Shown: positions 1-6,708 of the stretch, one piece after another
How the letters are laid out: every line of letters begins with the position of its first letter
How positions within the stretch are numbered: the first letter of the stretch is position 1
From: Ruminococcaceae bacterium UBA5904
GTDB lineage: Bacteria; Bacillota; Clostridia; Oscillospirales; Acutalibacteraceae
DNA length: 12,988 nucleotides
Direction of reading: 5' to 3'
NCBI GenBank assembly: GCA_002431305.1
Contig: DJEG01000043.1
Span: 1 to 12,988, forward strand
Notes under the pieces: model-generated
Told to the model about the DNA's origin: nothing
What the model saw: the letters and a program-made list of their open reading frames with translations, nothing else
Databases searched by the model: none
Position numbers and translations under genes: made by a program

Positions 1-173
1 TCAATATGAACGCAGATGTATTTTTTGCCGTCAACTGTCTCCGGTTTCATTTCGGAAAATCCCGGGTAGAATTTTTCGAGCGAGTTCATGAGTTCGTTTG
101 CCTTTTTATTTTCAAGCGAAAAGTACATCAGCGATTTGTTTGCTTCGTTTTTTGTAAAATCGGGTATTATCAT
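1..173 (-). CDS. Hypothetical protein, N-terminal 57 residues only (runs off left edge)
   Basis: An open frame starts at ATG 173-171 and stays open to the window edge, so only about 57 residues are visible, beginning MIIPDFTKNEANKSLMYF. In-frame TAA codons just upstream fix the start at or after this ATG. The visible part is charged and lysine/glutamate-rich, has no signal peptide or membrane segment, and I do not recognise the family. The nearest purine-rich site (GAGG at 195-198) lies 21 nt upstream, too far for a normal ribosome binding site, so a downstream ATG (residue 16) is a possible alternative start. It lies after the hairpin cluster that ends the secretion operon, so it may be a separate unit. 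Codon make-up resembles its neighbours. Confidence 0.55.
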   Translation of the reverse strand, partial: MIIPDFTKNEANKSLMYFSLENKKANELMNSLEKFYPGFSEMKPETVDGKKYICVHI

Positions 174-210
174 ATATTATTATAATTATTTTATCCTCAG
201 TACAGAGTAT

Positions 211-253
211 CGGTAATGAGAACGGGGACTGTCGGCGATTACCGCAGTCCCCG
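211..253 (-). terminator. Hairpin cluster, probable transcription terminator of the secretion operon
   Basis: A perfect 9-bp stem pairs CGGGGACTG (223-231) with CAGTCCCCG (245-253). A second perfect 7-bp pairing, CGGTAAT (211-217) with ATTACCG (238-244), interlocks with the first, so the two are alternatives or form a pseudoknot. It lies 14 nt after the stop codon of the 40-aa gene on the minus strand, where a terminator is expected. The U-tract is weak on the minus strand (TTCTCATT) and only TTTT on the plus strand, so termination efficiency is uncertain. Confidence 0.55.
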
Positions 254-266
254 CAGTTTTCATGAT

Positions 267-389
267 TTATTTATCAAGACTGTTTGCATAATCTCCGAGT
301 TTTGAAACGATTTCGTCGGTGTTGATGATTCCGAAACGCATGAGGAGAATAAGTATATGCATAAACAGATGAATAAGCTCAGTCCACAT
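267..389 (-). CDS. Small 40-aa protein with hydrophobic N-terminal helix
   Basis: A 40-codon frame, starting MWTELIHLFMHILILLMRFG and ending NSLDK, runs from ATG 389-387 to TAA 269-267. A near-perfect ribosome binding site, GGAGG at 398-402, sits 8 nt before the ATG, in the short gap after the stop of the ceramidase-like gene, so translation is likely and the gene is probably the last member of that operon. Residues about 5-20 are strongly hydrophobic with scattered His, Met and Arg, suggesting a membrane-associated or amphipathic helix; the last 20 residues are soluble and slightly acidic. No family is recognised. It could be an accessory peptide for the secreted enzymes, or a small membrane protein unrelated to them. 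The evidence is the Shine-Dalgarno site, spacing and composition, not homology. Confidence 0.6.
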   Translation of the reverse strand: MWTELIHLFMHILILLMRFGIINTDEIVSKLGDYANSLDK

Positions 390-412
390 TTTTATTTGCC
401 TCCGTTTTTATT

Positions 413-2035
413 TTATTTGCACTCTGCGACAAGTTCAGAGTAATAATCGGTAAGCTGTGCGGCTGCCTGATCACCGAGCGAAACGAGCTCGAGCGATTTG
501 TTTGCGGGATAAATTACCGACATGAAGTCGTTGCCGGGGATGATGTAGCCTATCTGGTCGTTCATCAGTCCGAATACGAGCATGTGTCTGTCGCCGGTGA
601 TTTCCTGAAGCGTGGGTTTCGTCCAGTCGGTGTTCGTCCATGAGGTTTCGGCGGTAAGGAATCCGCCGTATGCGATTTCCGCCGCAAGCTCTCCGGGAAC
701 GAGAGCAACCGCGAGGTCGTTTCCTATCTCCATGTATCCTATCTCGGAGAGGACGGAAAGTTTACCGTTGTCGTTGAGAACCTTGTTAGTTACAAGTCCC
801 ATTTTGCCTGCGAAGGTAAGAATCGGGTTATCAATCGAGAATTTAACTTCCTTATTTCTTATGTTAAGAAGGGGAGCTACTTCATTCTCGTCCGTGTTCT
901 GCATGAGAACGTCCGCAAGAACTTCACCGTAAACCTTGAGTTCTTCCGCTCCGTCAAGACCGTCGCAAGTCTCGGGATGAATCTGAGAGGTGCCCTGCTC
1001 TGCGTCGAGGATGAGCAGGAAGTTATAACCCATCTCGTTTATTGCCTGTTCCATATAATAAGGATAGTCGCCGGTAACGTCGGTTCCGCCCGCTCCGAAT
1101 CCTACGCAGTGTATGGGAGAGGTTGAGAATACGGTGCCCTTACTTCCGTCGTCGGGAACGAAACGGAAACGGTCGAAGTTTGTGTCGAGAACGTAGGGAG
1201 GTCTTTTATCTCTTACATACTCTGTCATGTCAAGCTCCGCATAGTAGAGCTTGCCGGTTTTCATGGATTCTACGGCTGCCTTTACGGTATCGCCCGTTAC
1301 CTTATAAAGGTTCTCCATGTATTCTTTATTTTGTCCGTTAACGGGAGCCTTGCCCGAAATGTTTCTGAATCCGTTGCCAAGTTCCTTGAGAAGAGGACCG
1401 TTCATGCCGAAAGTATCTACCGCGCTGTGCTGATGAAGAACGGAGATGTTAAGACTTGTAATGTTCATTTCCTTGCAGTAATCCGCAAGAGAGAGACGAA
1501 TTCCTCTTACGTCGGTAAGTGACATGCCGTAGCCGTCGATAACTGCGAATACGGTGATTCCTCTTGAGCTTCCGTCGTCAAGAGCGATGGTTCTGACTTT
1601 AAGATCGTCCGCCACGCTTGTAACAAGCTTATCCTTAACGGAGAGAGAACCTGCGACGTAGTGTTTTCCGTCCATGATGTTCTGACCCTCGAGAAGAGAA
1701 GCCTCGCCGTAGCCAAGCGACCACTGTGCGCCGTCGGCGGGTTCGTTTAAAAATTCGGAACTGCCCGCCATGAATCCGTCGGACGAATAGTTATCCGAGC
1801 TCTCCCACGACTTGGGAGCGGGGACGAGGAGGTTTATCGCCTTTACAAGAACTTTAATAATCTTGTCAACAGCATTGTAAAAACCTTTTGTGATTTTGTT
1901 AACGTTCTTTGTGCCGTCGGATTCCGCTATGACGTAATCGTTCTCATACTCAGCCGCGAACGCTGCGGGAGCGAGGGGAAGAATCATTGCGAAACAGAGA
2001 ACGACGGCGAGAATTTTTTTAAGATGTTTTTTCAT
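413..2035 (-). CDS. Secreted neutral/alkaline ceramidase-fold hydrolase
   Basis: A 540-aa exported protein. Residues 1-28 form a signal peptide (KKHLKK, then a hydrophobic core, then AFAA), with no lipobox. The rest matches the neutral ceramidase N-terminal fold, a zinc amidase family that cleaves N-acyl sphingosine bonds. Visible counterparts of the family zinc and catalytic sites are HQHS at 201-204 (family HTHS), the His in SPIH at 309, the Glu in VPGE at 449 and the Tyr in IGYI at 497. The family nucleophile motif, GD(V/T)SP, is replaced by QGTSQIHP around 347-354, so the true substrate is uncertain. The protein ends soon after the Tyr motif, so the separate C-terminal Ig-like domain of classic ceramidases seems absent. 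The start is supported by AGGAG overlapping the upstream gene's end; the gap to the phosphoesterase gene is 18 bp, indicating one operon. Fold assignment is fairly sure; ceramidase activity is not. Confidence 0.72.
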   Translation of the reverse strand: MKKHLKKILAVVLCFAMILPLAPAAFAAEYENDYVIAESDGTKNVNKITKGFYNAVDKIIKVLVKAINLLVPAPKSWESSDNYSSDGFMAGSSEFLNEPADGAQWSLGYGEASLLEGQNIMDGKHYVAGSLSVKDKLVTSVADDLKVRTIALDDGSSRGITVFAVIDGYGMSLTDVRGIRLSLADYCKEMNITSLNISVLHQHSAVDTFGMNGPLLKELGNGFRNISGKAPVNGQNKEYMENLYKVTGDTVKAAVESMKTGKLYYAELDMTEYVRDKRPPYVLDTNFDRFRFVPDDGSKGTVFSTSPIHCVGFGAGGTDVTGDYPYYMEQAINEMGYNFLLILDAEQGTSQIHPETCDGLDGAEELKVYGEVLADVLMQNTDENEVAPLLNIRNKEVKFSIDNPILTFAGKMGLVTNKVLNDNGKLSVLSEIGYMEIGNDLAVALVPGELAAEIAYGGFLTAETSWTNTDWTKPTLQEITGDRHMLVFGLMNDQIGYIIPGNDFMSVIYPANKSLELVSLGDQAAAQLTDYYSELVAECK

Positions 2036-2053
2036 TTTGCCGTTCTCCTTTTA

Positions 2054-5000
2054 TCAGAATTTTTCAAGTTTAGCCGCGACTCTGAGTATCGTGCGGGCTT
2101 CGCCTGCGGCGATGATTCCGTCTGCGTTGAGGTCGCCCGCTTTGAATGAAAGTCCCGTGAGATTTTCAAGTTTTGCCGAGTGTCTTAATGCGAGTCTCGC
2201 GTCCTCGGCGGTTACCTTTCCGTCGAGATTGACGTCGCCCTTGAGATACTGCGGTTCGCTCTTTTTAATTGCGAACGAATCGACGTTCTTAACCGTCGTG
2301 CCGTCGGCTGTGAACGCGTCGAAATAGAGCGTATCGCCGTCAACGGTTATTCTTGAAAACATTGATTTTTCGGTCTTGTAAATCTTCTCTGCGGTGGGGA
2401 ACTCCTTACCGGATTCGCCGTCGCCGAGGTCGGGGTAATGCTTGCTTCCCGCGGTACCGCTTATAACGTATACGGTTCCTGTCGGGTCTTCCATAGTCTT
2501 GTACGCTTCGTCGTTGTAAATAGTTGTTCCGGAGTAGCCGTTACTTGCGATTTCGTTATTGTTAAGAGCGTTTGTTCTTAAATAAACGTGGTCGTGTCCC
2601 TCGAATACCATGTCGATTTTGAGTTCGGGCATGAGCGTCTTGAGCTGACCTCTGATAGCCGTAACGTCGTCGTCGTGATAGTGCGTACCGTTGGTGTATA
2701 CGCCCTTGTGAATCGATACGAATTTCCACTGTGCCGAGGATGAATTCATATCCTTCTTAAGCCATTCAATCTGAGTATCGGTGAGAGCGTCCTTATCGTT
2801 GAGGTCGTTTGTGTTGAGAACCGCGACGTGAATATTATTATAATCGAATGAATAATAAACGCCGGTCGTAGTGTCCTGTTCGGGCGCGTTATCTATATAG
2901 AAATTCGTAACCGTCGCGTTCTGACCGTAACCCTCATGGTTGCCCGACGCGGGAGCGAAGAACGTATTCATAATCGTCTCGCTTGCCTTGCCGTCGAGAG
3001 CCCACTGCCACTGCTTCAGGTTGTTGCCGTGGTCGACGATGTCGCCGGTGTTGAGAATGAAGTCGTAGTCTGCCGCTCTGCTTGCAAGTTCAAGAGTGCT
3101 GTACCAGTCCTGATACTCGTCGGGGCTTGAAGCCTGGGGGTCGGTGGTGTGGATGAACGTTACCTTATCGCTTCCGTCAGCGGTCGATATGGTTCCGGTC
3201 TCGCTCCACCAGCCGAGTGAAGCGTCGCCGACTCTGTAGTAATATGTTGCGCCGGGTTTGAGTCCGGAGAGCTTAACAGTATGTCTCTGAGTCGTGAGTT
3301 CGTGGTCGAATATTCCGAACACTCCGACATCGACTCCGGGGAATGTTCTGGTAGTTTCCGTTGTAATCTTCTGAGCGTCTATGCCGTCGTCAACGTAGTT
3401 CCTGCCGGAGAATACGGGTTCGGATTCGCCCTTTTCATAAATTTCAATATCGGTTCCCTTTACGGAATACTTCGTATACCAGTTGATGTTTGCGGTCGTT
3501 TTGGTGTCCGTGCCGAACGTTACGGTAACCTCGGAGGGCTTTCTCATATTTTCGCTCGTTGCCGAAACAGCAACGGGACCCGAATAAGTATACGAAACGT
3601 TGTTATCGCCGTTTTTCTGAGGAACTTCGTCGGTTACCATGGAGCCGATGATGTTCTTAAGCGACCAGCCTATGCTTCTCTTTCTGGGCTGATCTATATA
3701 TGTGCTTCTGAGATTTTCTATAATCTCATCGACCGAATATCCGTACTGCTTGACGATACCCTTTTTAAGGAGCATATTGATAATGCCCATCGCCGATTTG
3801 TCCGAACCGAGAATTCCGAGAACGCCCGAAACCGCGTAGTCGAAATATCCGCCGAGAGTCGAGGATTTGTCAAGTCCGAGCACGGTTTCGAGATTGATTT
3901 CAATATTCGAAAGAAGCTCGTCTATTATAACGCCGTGAAGCAGATCTTTAAGTATTATATCGATAAGTTTATCGGTAAGGCTTCCGTCGTCGCACTGTGC
4001 GAGTACGTCGAGCATGAAATCGTCGTCGGAGATGTCCTCATTTCCTTCATACATGTAAACGAGAACGTTCTTTGCCGCGTCGCCGAGCGTACCCGCCTTG
4101 TTTCCGCTGCCGAAACCGTATTTCGAAGCAAACTTATTGCTCGTCTCTTCGGAAATCGGCTCGTTGAGCAGAGCGGTAACTGCATTGTAAACGATATCTC
4201 TTAATTTCGTCGTGTCCTTGAGATAATTTTTCTCAAGCTGCGTCGAAATATCCTTTACGAGGTTCATTATGTTTTTGCCGTTGAATACGGCGATACCGGC
4301 GATTGTAATACCCCCGCCGATAAGGTCGTTGAGTTTTGACTCAAGGTCAAGGTTAAACGACTTCTGAATGTAGTCGATGAGACTGCCGTCTTCCTTTATT
4401 CCGGGAACAACTTTCTCGTTTATCAGGCGCATTACGATATTCGTAATGTACTGAGCAAGGTCAAGGTCATAATACTGGTCGTAAAGCGACGCGCTCTCCC
4501 TGTAGGGAACGGCGTATGTTTTGCCGTCGGAATCGGTTATGGGTTTGACGCAGTCTGCGTCATATACGTTGAAATCGGCTTTTACGCTGTTACCGCTCTT
4601 TGTGAACGTTGTCTCTCTGAACGTGTGGGGGAACTCGACGAGACTGCACGTCATTATCGAGTAAATCGCCTCTCCGCCGTCGGAGTATGTCGAGGAGATA
4701 TCACTGCAGTGCGAGTGGCCGGTGAATACCCAGTGCATGCCCGCGTCTGCGAGTGTTTCCGATACCTGCTCCCATTTGTCCATTACGAATCCCTGAAGAA
4801 CGTAACCCTGGAAGTATGACTGAGGGCTTAAATCCCAGTGGGTCATGCCGATAACGGTCTCACCGCTTGCCTTTGCGTCGGCGCACTCTGCAAGAATCCA
4901 GTTCATAAGCTCGTCGGTAATGTTACCGCCGGTCTCATGCTCGTCTTTCTTGTTCTCGGTATTGTCCTTAGAATACTTGCCGGCGTCCATGACGATAAGT

Positions 5001-5617
5001 CTGTAACCGCCGTCGAGTTTAACGGAGTAGGAGAGCATACCCGCCTTGCCCGTTGAGGGACGGAAGGTATGGTACGCGATATCCCAGCCGAGATTTTTAT
5101 AAGTCTGCTTGAAGAGCTCCGGCGTGGTCTTCATCGTCGTCTCTTCCTTGCCGTTCATGAATGTGGACGCGTCGGAGTTGTTGATATCATGGTTGCCGTT
5201 TGTAACGATAACCTGAATACCCGTGTCCTTTTCGAACTGCTCGAGACGTTTTGCGAGAGCCTCATGGTTCGCAAGTTCGCCGTTTGCCGAAAGGTCGCCC
5301 GCAAGAAGCAGATATTTCATACCGTTTTTCTTTGCGTGCTCCTCTACCGCGGCAAGGGCGGAGTCAAGCAGTGAATCCATCTGTTTTGCATGCTTGTTGT
5401 TGGCATGCGCCCATGACATGTAAGCGTCATTGTAGTTGCCTCTGTTGAAATCCGCGACGTAATGTACGTCGGAGATCGAAGGCAGCGTAAGCACGCCCGC
5501 CTCGTTGTCCGCCGAAGCGATAAACGACAGGGGCATTGCCGTCAGAATCATCATCAGGCTCAGTATGAGCGCGATAATTTTTGACGGCAGTTTTGATTTT
5601 GACGTCGGTGCTGACAT
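2054..5617 (-). CDS. Secreted dual metallophosphoesterase with Fn3-like and dockerin domains
   Basis: A 1187-aa exported protein. Residues 1-36 are a signal peptide. Residues about 42-335 are a complete calcineurin-like phosphoesterase domain: DVH (50-52), GDLS (107-110), GNHD (141-144), MTHWD (His260) and GHSH (300-303), the ligands of a two-metal centre. Residues about 375-665 are mostly helical and unassigned. Residues about 676-815 look like the Fn3-type N-terminal domain of purple acid phosphatases, followed by a second phosphoesterase domain: DPQ (826-828), GDIVD (858), GNHE (892-895), SIHKG (His970) and GHDH (1007-1010). Residues 1126-1187 are a type I-like dockerin with two calcium loops (DVNLDG and DLNADG); loop 2 has Glu rather than Asp at position 12. 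It should hydrolyse phosphomono- or diesters outside the cell and may dock to a cohesin scaffold, though no cohesin is in the window. The start is set by AGGAGGT 6-7 nt upstream. It is the first gene of a minus-strand operon with the ceramidase-like gene. Confidence 0.9.
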   Translation of the reverse strand: MSAPTSKSKLPSKIIALILSLMMILTAMPLSFIASADNEAGVLTLPSISDVHYVADFNRGNYNDAYMSWAHANNKHAKQMDSLLDSALAAVEEHAKKNGMKYLLLAGDLSANGELANHEALAKRLEQFEKDTGIQVIVTNGNHDINNSDASTFMNGKEETTMKTTPELFKQTYKNLGWDIAYHTFRPSTGKAGMLSYSVKLDGGYRLIVMDAGKYSKDNTENKKDEHETGGNITDELMNWILAECADAKASGETVIGMTHWDLSPQSYFQGYVLQGFVMDKWEQVSETLADAGMHWVFTGHSHCSDISSTYSDGGEAIYSIMTCSLVEFPHTFRETTFTKSGNSVKADFNVYDADCVKPITDSDGKTYAVPYRESASLYDQYYDLDLAQYITNIVMRLINEKVVPGIKEDGSLIDYIQKSFNLDLESKLNDLIGGGITIAGIAVFNGKNIMNLVKDISTQLEKNYLKDTTKLRDIVYNAVTALLNEPISEETSNKFASKYGFGSGNKAGTLGDAAKNVLVYMYEGNEDISDDDFMLDVLAQCDDGSLTDKLIDIILKDLLHGVIIDELLSNIEINLETVLGLDKSSTLGGYFDYAVSGVLGILGSDKSAMGIINMLLKKGIVKQYGYSVDEIIENLRSTYIDQPRKRSIGWSLKNIIGSMVTDEVPQKNGDNNVSYTYSGPVAVSATSENMRKPSEVTVTFGTDTKTTANINWYTKYSVKGTDIEIYEKGESEPVFSGRNYVDDGIDAQKITTETTRTFPGVDVGVFGIFDHELTTQRHTVKLSGLKPGATYYYRVGDASLGWWSETGTISTADGSDKVTFIHTTDPQASSPDEYQDWYSTLELASRAADYDFILNTGDIVDHGNNLKQWQWALDGKASETIMNTFFAPASGNHEGYGQNATVTNFYIDNAPEQDTTTGVYYSFDYNNIHVAVLNTNDLNDKDALTDTQIEWLKKDMNSSSAQWKFVSIHKGVYTNGTHYHDDDVTAIRGQLKTLMPELKIDMVFEGHDHVYLRTNALNNNEIASNGYSGTTIYNDEAYKTMEDPTGTVYVISGTAGSKHYPDLGDGESGKEFPTAEKIYKTEKSMFSRITVDGDTLYFDAFTADGTTVKNVDSFAIKKSEPQYLKGDVNLDGKVTAEDARLALRHSAKLENLTGLSFKAGDLNADGIIAAGEARTILRVAAKLEKF

Positions 5618-5647
5618 AAGTTGACCTCCTGATACCCCGAATATGCG

Positions 5648-5709
5648 TGTTCTGTGCCGGATGAATCGTTACAATCGTACAGACGTAATTATTCATGCTT
5701 CGCAGAACA
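5648..5709 (-). promoter_or_regulatory. Imperfect hairpin in the 5' leader of the phosphoesterase operon
   Basis: The roughly 110-nt leader between the minus-strand promoter and the phosphoesterase start folds into an elongated interrupted hairpin. It has a 7-bp outer stem (5648-5654 with 5703-5709), a 6-bp middle stem (5661-5666 with 5691-5696) and a 4-bp inner stem (5669-5672 with 5685-5688), separated by internal loops. The ribosome binding site lies outside it. I do not recognise a riboswitch class; it may simply stabilise the messenger or serve as a regulatory binding site. Confidence 0.35.
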
Positions 5710-5734
5710 GCCCGGGGCGTAGTAATACACATTC

Positions 5735-5763
5735 ATTATAAACTATTTAAAAATAAATGTAAA
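5735..5763 (-). promoter_or_regulatory. Sigma-70-type promoter of the secretion operon
   Basis: On the minus strand, a -35 box TTTACA (5763-5758) and a perfect -10 box TATAAT (5740-5735) are separated by exactly 17 bp. The expected start near 5728 gives a leader of about 110 nt before the phosphoesterase ATG. Confidence 0.75.
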
Positions 5764-5866
5764 TAACTTTTAATAAAGATTCATAAAGAATTATATGTAA
5801 AATAAGCATAAGATGAGTCGAAAACGTCGAAAATTGATTAAAATATTAAATTTTTTTAAAAAAAGT

Positions 5867-5895
5867 TTGACTTTTTGTTCATAAAATGATACAAT
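5867..5895 (+). promoter_or_regulatory. Sigma-70-type promoter of the chagasin-like gene
   Basis: TTGACT (5867-5872), a 17-bp spacer and TACAAT (5890-5895). Just upstream, runs of T and A (5851-5864) resemble an UP element that binds RNA polymerase alpha subunits. The expected start is near 5902, about 30 nt before the ATG. The 314-bp intergenic region also holds the divergent minus-strand promoter and a 9-nt tandem repeat of GTCGAAAA (5817-5824 and 5826-5833). Confidence 0.8.
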
Positions 5896-5931
5896 TTTAA
5901 ACAAGAAAGAGTTGTTCGGGAGGCTTAACCG

Positions 5932-6303
5932 ATGTCCATGCTTTTCAGATGGCTGCAGAGATTTGCCGCCATAATCGCCGCGTTCACGGCTTTGCTCGGC
6001 GTTAAACAGAATACGGTCACGGTTTCGCTGTACGCAAACCCGTCCTCGGGCTATTCGTGGGAGTGCTCGTTTGACAGACAGGGCGTTATGACGCTTTCGG
6101 ACTCGTATTATAAGCAGAATCTTACACTGTTCTCCGACGACACGAAGGACGGAAAACAGTACTTTATATTAAAATCCATCGGCGAGGGAGCGGTTAGCGT
6201 CCGATTTAAGTACGTCAACAGCAGGGGTTATGTTGCCAGCTCGTATACGTACAGATACTCGGTGTCGGACAACGGACGAATAACGCTGATAAGTAAAACT
6301 TAG
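5932..6303 (+). CDS. Chagasin-like (I42 family) putative protease inhibitor
   Basis: A 123-aa protein with a ribosome binding site GGGAGG (5918-5923) 8 nt before the ATG. Residues about 10-24 are hydrophobic (FAAIIAAFTALLGV), fitting a signal peptide or N-terminal anchor without a lipobox. The rest is a small beta-rich domain resembling the chagasin immunoglobulin-like fold: NPSSGYSW at 36-43 corresponds to the family NPTTGYxW loop that enters the cysteine-protease active site, and the run from GKQYFIL to YTYRYSV matches the conserved strands about GEGAVSVRFKY. The third inhibitory loop, normally containing RPW, reads VNSRGYVASS here, so inhibition of papain-like proteases may be weakened or redirected. 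It stands alone, with its own promoter and terminator, divergent from the secretion operon; a role in protecting extracellular enzymes from proteolysis is inference. Confidence 0.78.
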   Translation: MSMLFRWLQRFAAIIAAFTALLGVKQNTVTVSLYANPSSGYSWECSFDRQGVMTLSDSYYKQNLTLFSDDTKDGKQYFILKSIGEGAVSVRFKYVNSRGYVASSYTYRYSVSDNGRITLISKT

Positions 6304-6334
6304 CATCGATAAAATTATTGAATAATAAACAGAT

Positions 6335-6379
6335 AAATACCGCCCGCATGCAGAAACGAATCTCATGCGGGCGGTATTT
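6335..6379 (+). terminator. Intrinsic terminator after the chagasin-like gene
   Basis: A perfect 16-bp stem (6335-6350 with 6364-6379, core CCGCCCGCATG/CATGCGGGCGG) with a 13-nt loop lies 31 nt after the stop codon. The A/T flanks of the stem give AAATA on the 5' side and TATTT on the 3' side, so it may work in both directions. Confidence 0.8.
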
Positions 6380-6534
6380 GTCGAAAAATGGGTTTACAAA
6401 AAAGAAAATATGTGTTAAAGTAAAAAAGTCAGCATGAGACTTGCGGTTTTATGTGTGATAACATTGCGTCGGCAAGATGAAATCTGCGTGTTTCCGTCAG
6501 CAAAAATATATTTAAAAATTCGAGCCTTTACCCC

Positions 6535-6553
6535 GGGAAGACAATGTCTTCCC
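6535..6553. repeat. Short GC-rich palindrome, possible interspersed repeat
   Basis: GGGAAGACA (6535-6543) and TGTCTTCCC (6545-6553) are perfect inverted copies around one base, flanked by CCCC on both sides. It sits in the non-coding gap between two transcription units, with no T-tract. It resembles the short GC-rich palindromes scattered between genes in many Clostridia genomes, but copy number cannot be judged from one window. Confidence 0.4.
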
Positions 6554-6616
6554 CTACATGATTTGTTTGCGTTTCAAATGAAATAATAATGAAATTATAT
6601 TATGCTTTATTTGCTC

Positions 6617-6703
6617 ATAAAAAATAACCGCCCTTAATTGCACCAAGGCGGTTATTTTAACATAACCAATAGGGGCAGACCGTCTATCGGACAGCTCCTT
6701 GTA
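6617..6703 (-). ncRNA. Probable small non-coding RNA (~85 nt)
   Basis: A self-contained transcription unit on the minus strand without a credible coding frame. A consensus promoter (6709-6737) predicts a start near 6703, and a strong intrinsic terminator predicts an end near 6617. The 5' part (about 6702-6676) can form a small stem CUGUC-CGAUA-GACGG followed by UGCCCC, and the middle is AU-rich and single-stranded. The only ATG gives a three-codon frame. The layout resembles the antisense RNA of small holin-like type I toxin loci in Firmicutes, where the antitoxin RNA converges on the toxin's 3' end and shares a two-way terminator; here the opposing strand has only a 12-codon remnant ending HKK-stop at 6589-6627. 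The family link is from memory and uncertain; the existence of a transcript is well supported by sequence signals. Confidence 0.62.
6621..6658 (-). terminator. Intrinsic terminator of the small RNA (bidirectional)
   Basis: A perfect 12-bp stem pairs 6621-6632 with 6647-6658 (core AACCGCC/GGCGGTT) around a 14-nt loop. On the minus strand the 3' side continues as TTATTTTTTATG, a good U-tract; on the plus strand it ends TTATTTTAAC, so it may act in both directions. Confidence 0.8.
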
Positions 6704-6708
6704 CTTAT

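Noticed and set aside
2054..2260. Dockerin repeats considered as a possible EF-hand or tandem-repeat array
   Set aside because: Only two copies with dockerin spacing and conserved D-x-N-x-D-G loops; an ordinary dockerin explains them.
3281..4204. 307-codon open frame on the plus strand
   Set aside because: It lies wholly inside the 1187-aa phosphoesterase gene on the other strand, has no ribosome binding site and no recognisable domain; it is an antisense shadow.
5427..5732. 101-codon frame overlapping the phosphoesterase leader and start, possible leader peptide
   Set aside because: Its first ATG lies upstream of the predicted transcription start, internal ATGs lack ribosome binding sites, and most of the frame is an out-of-frame read of the phosphoesterase gene.
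6392..6424. Possible plus-strand promoter TTTACA-17-TAAAGT that might have served a lost toxin gene
   Set aside because: The -10 box is weak and no gene follows; chance in AT-rich DNA is equally likely.
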